This document shows, piece by piece, positions 8,537-16,602 of a stretch of DNA of 64,000 nucleotides. The DNA comes from Vibrio nereis NBRC 15637 (GTDB taxonomy: Bacteria; Pseudomonadota; Gammaproteobacteria; Enterobacterales; Vibrionaceae), in NCBI RefSeq assembly GCF_001591105.1, contig NZ_BCUD01000009.1, positions 91,543 to 155,542 on the forward strand, given 5' to 3'. A model generated the notes under the pieces. It did no database searches. It saw only the letters and a list, made by a program, of their open reading frames with translations, and had not been told where the DNA came from. Both the position numbers and the translations under genes were made by a program. Each line of letters begins with the position of its first letter. Positions within the stretch are counted from its first letter, which is position 1.

Positions 8537-9557
8537 GGCAAAATCAGTAAACATGACAAATTCAACTAGCACCGTTACTCGCTTGTTTGAACTCTATCGA
8601 AAAATACCGTCTATGCATGGGGCTGGAGTATCAACCAAAGTACTGCATCAATACTTGCTTGAAGAGGGTTTTACGGTTTCCAAGCGAACTGTAGAGCGGG
8701 ATCTGCTCAAGTTGCAAGAGATAACAAGCATATACGCCGAGCACACAGAAGATGGAAACCTATGGCGAAACTGCGCCAACAATATTGATTTGTTACCGAC
8801 GATGCAACCGACCGAGGCGCTGTTGTTGGTTGCGGCAGAGCGTTTACTGCGCCATGCCATGCCACCTGAATCCATGTCACTGCTTGACCAGCGTTTGAAT
8901 AAAGCAAAGCGAACACTCGATAAATCGAACCGCCTAGGTAAGTGGGAAAATAAACTGTATGTCATTGAAGGGCAGATACCTCATACTACTTATCCGCTAG
9001 ACCGTGATATTTTACAGACGGTTTATGAGAGCGTTCTCGATGAAATCAAGCTCACTTTACACTACAAAAAACTTGGAGCTGAGAAAGCGAGTTGTTACCT
9101 ACTTAATCCACTCGCCATTATTGTGCGTGAACACGCTCATTATCTGGTTGCAACGAAATCAGAGTCCCCTGATAGGCCACAGTTGTTTAACTTTAGCCGT
9201 ATCGAATCTGCTGAATCACAGCTAAACACACTTGTACGCCCAAATGGATTTGATTTAACTGATTACATTGCATCTAATCCAACAGGTTGGCTGCAAGATA
9301 AAAATGTCCATACTATTGTAATGCGCGTGCGGTGGTTTGCTTATGACTGGCTGTGTTTTAACCAACTGCATCCAAGTCAGACCCTGACAGAGGTTGAGGA
9401 TGAATGGTATCGACTCACTCTCTCTACCCATATTACCTACGATATAGTGGGGTGGGTATTAAGATTTTCGACTGATGTTATCGTTGAGTCGCCAACTTTG
9501 CTTGTCAATGAAGTGAAGGCACGTTTGGTCGAAATGATCGGGTTGTATGAGGATTGA
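8529..9557 (+). CDS. WYL-domain transcriptional regulator
   Basis: A 342-residue regulator of the DeoR/WYL type. An N-terminal winged helix-turn-helix (about 15-75; VSKRTVERDLLKL is the recognition helix region) is followed by a WYL domain (about 145-235; the WYL signature reads HYLVA) and a C-terminal WCX-like extension ending in LVEMIGLY. Proteins of this layout regulate many phage-defence loci (for example BrxR and CapW) by binding inverted repeats and sensing a ligand through the WYL domain. The start overlaps the end of the preceding gene by 8 bases, and the downstream nuclease begins 2 bases after its stop, so all four genes must be co-transcribed. Control of its own operon is inference. 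Confidence 0.88.
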   Translation: MSKAKSVNMTNSTSTVTRLFELYRKIPSMHGAGVSTKVLHQYLLEEGFTVSKRTVERDLLKLQEITSIYAEHTEDGNLWRNCANNIDLLPTMQPTEALLLVAAERLLRHAMPPESMSLLDQRLNKAKRTLDKSNRLGKWENKLYVIEGQIPHTTYPLDRDILQTVYESVLDEIKLTLHYKKLGAEKASCYLLNPLAIIVREHAHYLVATKSESPDRPQLFNFSRIESAESQLNTLVRPNGFDLTDYIASNPTGWLQDKNVHTIVMRVRWFAYDWLCFNQLHPSQTLTEVEDEWYRLTLSTHITYDIVGWVLRFSTDVIVESPTLLVNEVKARLVEMIGLYED

Positions 9558-9559
9558 TA

Positions 9560-10795
9560 ATGGCAACAAAAATTAAAACACCAAATGATGTTAGGCATTT
9601 ATTGAGCCTAGCTAAGCATTATAAATCTAGCCTGATGGTGGAAGAAGGTTATAACCTTTTTAAAGTACTGCGTAGCCCTAGTGACGAAGTACGCTTGCAT
9701 TCTCGATTTCTGGGTGACATTCTCAATGTAAGTGGGTTACATGGTTTGGGTGTTAAGCCATTAAAGCTTTTGTTTGAAATACTCGGCGTAATTCCAATTA
9801 ATGATAATTTCAACTTCGAAATGCATGTTGAGCATAAGAATATTGATTTGTACTTAGTAAACAATACGACTAAACAAGCGTTAATAATAGAAAACAAAAT
9901 TTATGCATTAGATCAGGAGCAACAGCTATTCCGCTACTATAATACTGCGATATCTGAAGGGTATACAGATGTGACGATAGTTTACTTGACGCTATATGGT
10001 AGTGAGCCTTCGCCATACTCGCTGAAAGGTGATAATGGTGTACTAGAACATCCTATAGTGCTTTTGAGCTATAAAAATGACATACGTAAATTCATTCAAA
10101 ATCTAGTTGGCCAATCAGCACAGTTCCCATCTCTAAGAGAATCACTTATTCAATATCTCGAGATTATCAAAGGATTAACAGGCATGAGCACTAATGCTTT
10201 ATACATAAAAGAACTAAAACAACTACTCCTTGATACTCGTACGGTGGATGTTGTGGATCCTTTGCAAGAAGCACTACAAGAGCTTAAATATGATGCAATA
10301 TCTGGTTTTTTTTCCATGCTAGCTACGAAGGTAGAGTCAAGGATTGGAACACTTGCTTTTGATAGCGTTGTTGATTATGAGAGTGCATGCAAAGTTGTAA
10401 CTTCTTATTTTACTCGCGGAGGTGCTCGAAAAGTTGCAGTGTCTTACCCCTTAGCGGATTACCCAGGCTGTGAATTAGCTATACAGCTTGAAGGTGGTGA
10501 ACAATTGTTCTTTGGTATAACAAACGATCCAGAAAACAAAAATGAAAGGTTGAGGTCAATAGTTCCAGTCAGTGGCTATAAAAGTGACGAACTGTGGTGG
10601 CCTGTATACAAATACGTAAACTTTGAAGGGTATTGGAATCTAAATACTCTATCTTCTTCAGAGGTAATGAAGCTACATGATCAGAATTTCCTTGAAGAGT
10701 TCACAGACTATATCGTTCAAGAAATGGAGCTTTTAAAAGTACATTTTGCAGTGAATAAGAGTAAGTGGCTTAGTGAATTTGGCCATTTAATTTGA
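9560..10795 (+). CDS. PD-(D/E)XK superfamily nuclease (PDDEXK_4-like)
   Basis: About 411 residues. The N-terminal 150 residues carry the nuclease core: RLHSRFLGDIL (helix with the first acidic patch), IDLYLV followed 15 residues later by IIENKIYA (the D...ExK pair, Asp96, Glu111 and Lys113), and DQEQQLFRYY, the Gln-containing helix typical of PDDEXK_4. The remaining 260 residues are unrecognised. The ATG at 9560 has a GAGG about 7 bases upstream; the TTG at 9554 is a less good alternative. As last gene of the operon it is the most likely effector acting on DNA or RNA. Substrate and whether it is restrained by the tubulin-like proteins are unknown. Confidence 0.82.
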   Translation: MATKIKTPNDVRHLLSLAKHYKSSLMVEEGYNLFKVLRSPSDEVRLHSRFLGDILNVSGLHGLGVKPLKLLFEILGVIPINDNFNFEMHVEHKNIDLYLVNNTTKQALIIENKIYALDQEQQLFRYYNTAISEGYTDVTIVYLTLYGSEPSPYSLKGDNGVLEHPIVLLSYKNDIRKFIQNLVGQSAQFPSLRESLIQYLEIIKGLTGMSTNALYIKELKQLLLDTRTVDVVDPLQEALQELKYDAISGFFSMLATKVESRIGTLAFDSVVDYESACKVVTSYFTRGGARKVAVSYPLADYPGCELAIQLEGGEQLFFGITNDPENKNERLRSIVPVSGYKSDELWWPVYKYVNFEGYWNLNTLSSSEVMKLHDQNFLEEFTDYIVQEMELLKVHFAVNKSKWLSEFGHLI

Positions 10796-10971
10796 TGGTT
10801 TGCAATACCTAGAATTATCCGTGCGATGCTAGTTTAGCAAGCTCACTGACACGTTTCTGTCCATCAATGTGTTAAAAACTTAAATGAAATGCTGCGTTTA
10901 AAGATAGTACTTAGTACTGACACAAGCTTGCACAGTAAATAACATTACATTGTCACCGTTATTTTGGTTCA

Positions 10972-12216
10972 TCAACTCACCAGAAGGCTAGAAGCACTTT
11001 TAGGTAGATTTTTGGCCTGCGCCATCATGCTTGTAGCTGCTTGGCTACGTATCTGTTCAGAGGCAAGCTTAGAGGTAGCCTTGGCAAAATCTGTGTCCTT
11101 TATCCTACTGTGGCTTGCTGAAACATTGATGTTTTGACTAAATAAGTTGTTTGAGGCCTTTTCTAACCGGTTCATAGTAGACCCAAGCTCCGCACGGTAC
11201 GAGTCAATCATTTTCAACAAACCATCACAGTGTGAGGGGCGAGAGTGATCAAACTTACTCGGTTCAGTGCGCAAATACCGATCCAAATTTGGATTTATTC
11301 CAACTACACTATCTCTCAGTGTAAAAGAACTAAGAACAATGGGCGCTAACGGATTAGACCCTAAAGGCAAAACGTACCCATCTTCGCCTTCAGCAGTTTT
11401 GAAGGGTTCAAGTCCATAACCTATTATCTTCAAACTGCCATCTTGCGCCCATACCGCCTGAGAATAACCAACATAAACTCCCTTATTGCCTTTGCTATCT
11501 TCCCCGTTGGCCAACGTAAACCTATTAGACTCAAACGGTAACTCTTTATTTAACTTATCAACTACACCTTCTAAATCCATTCCAGCCTCGAATTCTATTT
11601 TTTTAATGCCGGTATCCCTTGTTAAAATTTCGATATAGTTATTTTCAGTTGTTCGCCAATCTTGGGGAACAACCATTGAAAACATAAAGCCGACAACAGA
11701 AGATTGGTGGCGATAAGAACTACTCAAATTTAAGCTTGGCAGTATTATTGACTCGCCGGAGTTAGCACCAACTTGGGCTTTAACCTCATCCTCTGAGCCA
11801 TTTAACAAGCTTTTTCCAGCAAATGTCGTCGCTTCAACGATTCGATCCATCTCATCGAGCAAATCTTTCATTTCGATTCGCATTGCCGCCCGATCTTCTT
11901 CCGTGTTGGATCCATTCAACGTTTGAAGAGATAGATCTTTAATTCTTAGGATTATATTGCTGTACTCTTCTAGTGAGCCATCAGTGACCTGTAGCAAAGA
12001 GAGCGCATCGTTAACATTCCGTGAGGCTACATCCAAACCCCTACTTTGTGTAGACAGCCTATTCGAGATCTGTAAGCCTGCCGCGTCATCACTGGCTGAA
12101 TTTATCTGACTACCTGAACTTAAGGCAGTCATTGTCTTCTGTGCTTGAGAATTTACGTCCCCCAGCTTTTTCTGAATCGATAAAGCGGTGGGGTTTGATA
12201 GTATTGTTAGCGCCAT
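10972..12216 (-). CDS. Orphan flagellin
   Basis: A 414-residue flagellin. The N-terminal D0/D1 region (about 1-145) is clear: ALSSGSQINSASDDAAGL, LQISNRL, DALSLLQVTDGSLEE. So is the C-terminal D1/D0 region (about 335-414): GSTMNRLEKASNNL, DTDFAKATSKLASEQI and SSLLVS. The central 190 residues are a variable exposed domain of its own kind. It stands alone, away from any flagellar cluster, inside an accessory region, and differs from the usual Vibrio start (MAVNVNTN). Secretion would use the flagellar export system without a cleaved signal. It may be an alternative filament subunit or a surface-variation gene. Confidence 0.9.
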   Translation of the reverse strand: MALTILSNPTALSIQKKLGDVNSQAQKTMTALSSGSQINSASDDAAGLQISNRLSTQSRGLDVASRNVNDALSLLQVTDGSLEEYSNIILRIKDLSLQTLNGSNTEEDRAAMRIEMKDLLDEMDRIVEATTFAGKSLLNGSEDEVKAQVGANSGESIILPSLNLSSSYRHQSSVVGFMFSMVVPQDWRTTENNYIEILTRDTGIKKIEFEAGMDLEGVVDKLNKELPFESNRFTLANGEDSKGNKGVYVGYSQAVWAQDGSLKIIGYGLEPFKTAEGEDGYVLPLGSNPLAPIVLSSFTLRDSVVGINPNLDRYLRTEPSKFDHSRPSHCDGLLKMIDSYRAELGSTMNRLEKASNNLFSQNINVSASHSRIKDTDFAKATSKLASEQIRSQAATSMMAQAKNLPKSASSLLVS

Positions 12217-12253
12217 CTGTGATTTCTTTTACGGTTACACTTCTGTATGCCTA

Positions 12254-12268
12254 GCAATTCATATACCA
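12254..12268 (-). promoter_or_regulatory. Sigma-54-type promoter of the orphan flagellin
   Basis: On the minus strand the sequence TGGTATATGAATTGC has GG and GC separated by exactly 10 bases, as in -24/-12 promoters. It lies about 38 bases before the flagellin ATG. Sigma-54 control of a flagellin is known for flaA in Vibrio. Confidence 0.5.
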
Positions 12269-12690
12269 CTTGTTTTAGTGTCCATTGTTAAACTTAGAGG
12301 GGCGTCAGGTAAGTTGAAGGGCAATACTATGCCGCACGCGGCAACAAACCATTGAAAAAAGGCACCATAAAAGAATTTTTCATATAGGTGCCCTAATATG
12401 ATCTGCCTACAGAAAATATGATAAGGTTTAGGAGGGTGAGTGGTTAAAGTTGTTTGTTAGTTCTCAAACTTGCTCGATTTTGATTGTAACGAGCCACGTT
12501 AAACCCATTTTTAAAATCGTCTGAAGCCTCAGTAATGCAGTCCGACCACACTCAATATTGCGAAACACAAAGAGAAAACATGAATAAGTATTCTGTATCT
12601 GTATCTCCTTTCATTAAATTAACTTTATCTTGCTATTTGTCCCTTCGAGTGTTGGGTATTAAACGGATAATTGTCTGAAGTAATAACCCC

Positions 12691-13020
12691 ATGCCACAGA
12701 TACTCAATGGTGAGCTAGCGTTTAGACCTGCGTTATTCTTTGACTTTGACCAAGGATATGAGAAATAGCTGGCAGCATTTCGAGTGTTTACTGATCAATT
12801 TCAGAATATAAAGACTTGTATAAAGATATCTCCGAAATCTTGTATCGACAGTTGACCTTAGTCGCAGGTAATAACAATGTTGTTCATCGTAAAGATCACA
12901 GCCAGTTTAAAGATATTGGTAATCACAGGCAAAATTACTGAATAAATTTGCAGATTTACCTTATGGCTTGAAGCTAGATCATCTAGATGACTGTTGGTAT
13001 CAGATTTAGAATGAAGCAAT
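12691..13020 (+). pseudogene. Possible remnant of a plus-strand gene
   Basis: An ATG at 12691 opens a frame reading MPQILNGELAFRPALFF that stops at 12766. Coding-like fragments continue in the same frame (LAAFRVFTDQFQNI) and, after apparent frameshifts, in others (NNNVVHRKDHSQFKDI). The pattern suggests a gene broken by stops and indels. I cannot name the parent family. Confidence 0.25.
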
Positions 13021-13192
13021 TAATAACTAGCTGAGTAACTCAATTGATAACCTATTAGTCTAAAAAAGAAGGAATTAAGCAAGAGAAAGCTGCTTAACGC
13101 TGAATGTAAATGCGTACCTTCAGAGATGGGGAGCACAAATGCATTGAATCGTCCCACAATTCCTTAATGGTTTCATTAGTGCCTTTGATGTT

Positions 13193-13236
13193 AAGAACCA
13201 ATAGTTTGCCAGATAGGTGGCAAACTATTGGTTCTT
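13193..13236. terminator. Long perfect hairpin, possible bidirectional terminator
   Basis: 19-base perfect arms (AAGAACCAATAGTTTGCCA and its complement) with a 6-base loop, directly beyond the stop of the 87-residue minus-strand gene. The plus strand continues TTTTATTA. The stem is longer than most terminators, so it could also be an element-specific structure. Confidence 0.5.
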
Positions 13237-13239
13237 TTA

Positions 13240-13503
13240 TTACATCCTAGAACGGTAGGCAACAACGATGTTATAAGCAATGTGAGCGGCAATTTGGCTG
13301 ACGACTTCTTCATTGCCTCGTTCAATGTTAGTTTTTTCAAGTCGCCATTGACAAATACGCTCATACAGCTCCCATTCTATAGACTGTTCTAACCACTCAG
13401 CGTCCATGGAAATATTCAGGTAACGTGCATCTTCGTCTAAATGCTTCTTTACTTTAGTTCTAATTTTTTGGTTAAAAAAGAATGGAGTCTCGTCAATGTT
13501 CAT
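13240..13503 (-). CDS. Small hypothetical protein of the mobile element
   Basis: An 87-residue, charged, probably helical protein with several Trp residues (AEWLEQSIEWELYERICQW). No family recognised and no signal peptide or membrane segment. It follows the HUH-like gene by 23 bases on the same strand, so the two are probably one transcript. An accessory role in replication or mobilisation is guesswork. Confidence 0.55.
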   Translation of the reverse strand: MNIDETPFFFNQKIRTKVKKHLDEDARYLNISMDAEWLEQSIEWELYERICQWRLEKTNIERGNEEVVSQIAAHIAYNIVVAYRSRM

Positions 13504-13526
13504 AGCATTTTTCTTAAACTTACAAA

Positions 13527-14444
13527 TTACATCCTAAGGATGCAAAATTTATTTTTGACCTGATTCTTTAGCCTACTGTCTCCTGACTTAGACTCGATAT
13601 TACACGCAAGCCGATCGAGAAGCTTATGCAGTTGATCAACTTCATTACTTTCCAACGCTAAAGGATCAAGTTTCAGCTTTTCTACTTCTCTCAAGATTCG
13701 ATTTAATTGTCGGGTCATTTGTTTTTTGTCATATACGGAAAAGGCTCTGAGCCATTTTTCCGCTTGCCCTAGTACTCGGGATGTAAAACGACAGAGTTCC
13801 TGTTGGCTGTGGAATAAATGTTCATATTCACGCGCTGCTTTCACTTTCCAAGATGGTGCCCTTTTTTTCGCTTGGCCTAGGTAAGGTTTATGTGTTGTGT
13901 GAGAAGAGTGGGCTATCCCCATTTCTTCTAACACCGCTTGGTTAAAAGCATTCTTTATCTGGGACAAAACCATTTTGCGTTGTAGATCTCTAAGATAGTG
14001 CCCATCTTCGGTAAATTTACCGATAAGCAAATGTAAGTGGTCACCAGAGCCTTTTGTTTCTGTATTTTGTTCTTGTTGATGTATGACCGCACGGGTTATC
14101 GGAGCGAGTTCCTTTGTATGGATGTTTAAAGACTTGGCGATCTCGTTCAACACGGTGCGTAACATGAGCCGCCATTGTTTAGCACTTGGTCTAATACCTT
14201 TTGGAAGCGTGAGTACAAACTCCATTGCAGGTGTGGGAGGTCGCCCTCCTCTACGGTTTTGGGCTTGTTTGAACTTATACTTTTCGCAGAAATGAATCAT
14301 GTTCAGAGATTGTTTTTCATCACCATATAAGTTGATGATTTGCTGGGTATAACGATGGTTTTTGTGGTTTAAGTCTTTTAAATACCTTTCCCGAGCGACA
14401 ACACTTTTTGTCGCTTCAGCGATGACAGTCCAGTTTTTGAGCAT
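13527..14444 (-). CDS. HUH-like replication or mobilisation protein of the element
   Basis: A 305-residue basic protein. MEFVLTLPKGIR (74-85) looks like the first strand of an HUH/relaxase fold. GDHLHLLIG (134-142) supplies His136-x-His138, the metal-binding pair of HUH endonucleases. Tyr residues (YLKDL at 21, HRYTQQ at 32) are candidates for the nicking tyrosine but come before the HUH motif. The C-terminal half is helical and basic. It is divergent from the DUF3987 gene, with an inverted-repeat-rich 240-base spacer that would suit a nicking site. A plasmid-type rolling-circle initiator or an MobA-like relaxase are both possible. Confidence 0.55.
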   Translation of the reverse strand: MLKNWTVIAEATKSVVARERYLKDLNHKNHRYTQQIINLYGDEKQSLNMIHFCEKYKFKQAQNRRGGRPPTPAMEFVLTLPKGIRPSAKQWRLMLRTVLNEIAKSLNIHTKELAPITRAVIHQQEQNTETKGSGDHLHLLIGKFTEDGHYLRDLQRKMVLSQIKNAFNQAVLEEMGIAHSSHTTHKPYLGQAKKRAPSWKVKAAREYEHLFHSQQELCRFTSRVLGQAEKWLRAFSVYDKKQMTRQLNRILREVEKLKLDPLALESNEVDQLHKLLDRLACNIESKSGDSRLKNQVKNKFCILRM

Positions 14445-14686
14445 ACCGTTTATTTATAAGATACAAATAAAATCCAGCAATACAAAACTCTACCTTTAGT
14501 CGACTTGTAGTCAAGATAGGCAAACCTTCCACGAACTCCGTACGCCTTAGGTTTGCCTACTTGTAAGAGGGGTACCCTCTTAACTCCCTTGGAGTATCCG
14601 ATGGAGCCAGCCAACTAAAAAATTTTAAGTAGGCACTTGATTTTCTGTTTTGGATAAATGAACTTTGTTTAAAACAAAATAAAAAA
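14445..14686. other. Candidate origin of replication or transfer of the element
   Basis: The spacer between the divergent HUH-like and DUF3987 genes contains several nested inverted repeats. TAGGCAAACCT (14517-14527) pairs with AGGTTTGCCTA (14549-14559). GGGTACCC sits inside AAGA/TCTT arms near 14565-14582. ACTCC pairs with GGAGT around 14583-14595, and GACT with AGTC near 14501. The word AAGTAGGCA appears again at 14628. Such structure next to an HUH-like gene is typical of an origin or oriT. The function is inferred. Confidence 0.45.
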
Positions 14687-16402
14687 ATGAAACACAATCA
14701 TTTATCTACCTCTTCTACGGAAGAGCATCATACGCAACTATTGTTGCCAGAAATAGAAACTGTAAATCAGGTTGCTACTGCAAATAAAACAAAGGAGAAA
14801 GCGGAAAAAGAGATGCGTTCGCAACAGAACGACCCTGCTCAGCTCGAACTGGAACTCGATTTCGAGACGGATACAGGCAATACAGGCAATACAGGCAATA
14901 CAGGGATGTGGCGCTTACCCATACCATTGAGTGAAATCAATTTACCTGAAGTAATGCAACTTCGCGATGAAATGCTCCCCCGTGCGATACAAAAATTTGT
15001 TCGAGAGAAGTCTTTCAGTATCGATAATATGGCGCCAGACTTTCTAGCCGTGTCACTTATTGTAATGGGGGCTGGAATTATTGGCAGTAATGTAGAGATC
15101 GAACCGAAGAAAAATGATACGTGGCGAATAGCTGCTACTATTTGGTCATTACTCGTAGGTAAAGCCTCCGCAAGAAAAACGCCAGCTTTAAGCTCTGCCA
15201 ATTCTTTCGTAGACAGGGTTAAAAAAGAAGTTATTTCTCCGCAGGTAAAAAAGCAAGAAAGCGTCTACAAGATCAAAAAGAAACGGTTTGATCAGATGCA
15301 GTCCACATTAGAAAAGGATCTAGAGCAAGCACTAGAGCAAGGCGATGATACGAGAATATCTAAAATTGCCGATAGTCTCGCTGCACTAGTTGAACCTACC
15401 TCTGTCGATCGTCGAGATATCTATATAAACGATAGTACGATTGAGGCTCTTACCATTTGCGCACAATCTAACCCTAGTGGACTTACCGTGGTTAGAGATG
15501 AGCTTAGCGGGCTGCTGAATATATTTAACCAACCAAACCGTTCTCACGAGCGAAGCGTATACCTAGAAGCGTTTAACGGTAAGCGAAATTCTTACGTTAT
15601 TAGGCGAGTAGGACGAGAAGATGTCACTCTCGAACAACTGTTTGTTGGTCTCCTCGGCGGTATTCAGCCTGACATGTTAAAACCACTCATCACTTCTGCT
15701 ATGAATGGACAAGCCGCTGATGGATTTTTAGAGCGTTGTCTACAAATGTCGGTTTACCCGACTTCAAACCAGCGAAAAGTCACTGATTGCAAGGTTTCAG
15801 AGCGTGCATCTAACGATGTATTCCACACTTTTTCAAAACTCGCCGAGTTAAATACCCCGAGAGAGCCTATCGTACTCAAGTTCGACTACGAAGCACAAAA
15901 AAAATGGAGTAAGTGGTCAGAAGAAGCACTGAGAGACGAACTCACATCTCCAACAGAGCTGGAGTCGTATCATGTAAAAAGACTAGAACACTGCGCAAAA
16001 CTAGCCATGACATTTCATTTGCTCGACGAGGCATTCAAAACTTCACCCGATGGCGAATTTATGCCTCAAACGACTGTTGGTATAGAGAGCCTAAATAGAG
16101 CAATGGTTTGGATGCGCTATCTACGTTCTCATGCATACCGCATCATTGCATCGGCAAAAAATAGTAGTAGTGAAAACAGCCCTGCGTCAGTTTTGTTGTC
16201 TCGCCTAAACAAACTCAATGGACAGTTTACGATGTCCCAACTGTCCACTAAAGGTTGGAAAAACCTTACAAAAGCTGAAGAACGTCATGAGGCTATCGAA
16301 ACTCTCCTTGCTCACGGTTACATAAAAGAGGCTCGGATTTTGATAGGCTCCTCGGCTAAATCAGTTAAGGGTTTCGTCATTCACCCTCACTATCAACAAT
16401 AA
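14687..16402 (+). CDS. DUF3987-type ATPase, probable replication protein of the element
   Basis: A 571-residue protein of the DUF3987 kind, common in plasmids, satellites and integrated elements next to primases or replication genes. The N-terminal 75 residues are low-complexity and include a tandem TGN repeat encoded by 9-base units. WSLLVGKASARKTPAL holds a Walker A-like loop of altered form (GKASARKT). VVRDELSGLL is the Walker B region with Asp-Glu. A coiled coil lies near 190-235. The C-terminal part is helical. There is no clear SD before the ATG, only an A-rich stretch. It is followed by a good terminator, so it is monocistronic. Confidence 0.75.
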   Translation: MKHNHLSTSSTEEHHTQLLLPEIETVNQVATANKTKEKAEKEMRSQQNDPAQLELELDFETDTGNTGNTGNTGMWRLPIPLSEINLPEVMQLRDEMLPRAIQKFVREKSFSIDNMAPDFLAVSLIVMGAGIIGSNVEIEPKKNDTWRIAATIWSLLVGKASARKTPALSSANSFVDRVKKEVISPQVKKQESVYKIKKKRFDQMQSTLEKDLEQALEQGDDTRISKIADSLAALVEPTSVDRRDIYINDSTIEALTICAQSNPSGLTVVRDELSGLLNIFNQPNRSHERSVYLEAFNGKRNSYVIRRVGREDVTLEQLFVGLLGGIQPDMLKPLITSAMNGQAADGFLERCLQMSVYPTSNQRKVTDCKVSERASNDVFHTFSKLAELNTPREPIVLKFDYEAQKKWSKWSEEALRDELTSPTELESYHVKRLEHCAKLAMTFHLLDEAFKTSPDGEFMPQTTVGIESLNRAMVWMRYLRSHAYRIIASAKNSSSENSPASVLLSRLNKLNGQFTMSQLSTKGWKNLTKAEERHEAIETLLAHGYIKEARILIGSSAKSVKGFVIHPHYQQ

Positions 16403-16419
16403 AATGAAATAAGAAGCTT

Positions 16420-16454
16420 TTTAGACAGGTGGAGCTAACTTTCTCCTGTCTAAA
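16420..16454 (+). terminator. Terminator after the DUF3987 gene
   Basis: TTTAGACAGG and CCTGTCTAAA form perfect 10-base arms around a 15-base loop, followed by TTTTG. Confidence 0.65.
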
Positions 16455-16602
16455 TTTTGTTCGAACTGCTTGTTTGTGTTGCACGTTTAAAACACTGTGT
16501 ATCAACAGTTGATCAAAAAACACTGATTTTTCAACTAAATTTGCTCTGGCAGTATTTCAACTTTTAAAGTCGTCTCGTCACCAAACGATAGAGGCCGACG
16601 TA

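Larger units (their letters stand above)
12217..13239. other. About 1 kb without an intact gene, decayed accessory DNA
   Basis: Apart from the flagellin promoter near the left end, I see only short broken reading frames and small inverted repeats (for example GGCACC at 12361 with GGTGCC at 12387). It ends with the long perfect hairpin at 13193-13236. Stop codons occur in all frames. It reads as eroded mobile DNA. Confidence 0.5.

Noticed and set aside
14889..14907. Short tandem repeats as a possible CRISPR-like or iteron array
   Set aside because: They are in frame inside the DUF3987 gene and encode a TGN linker; this is a coding repeat.
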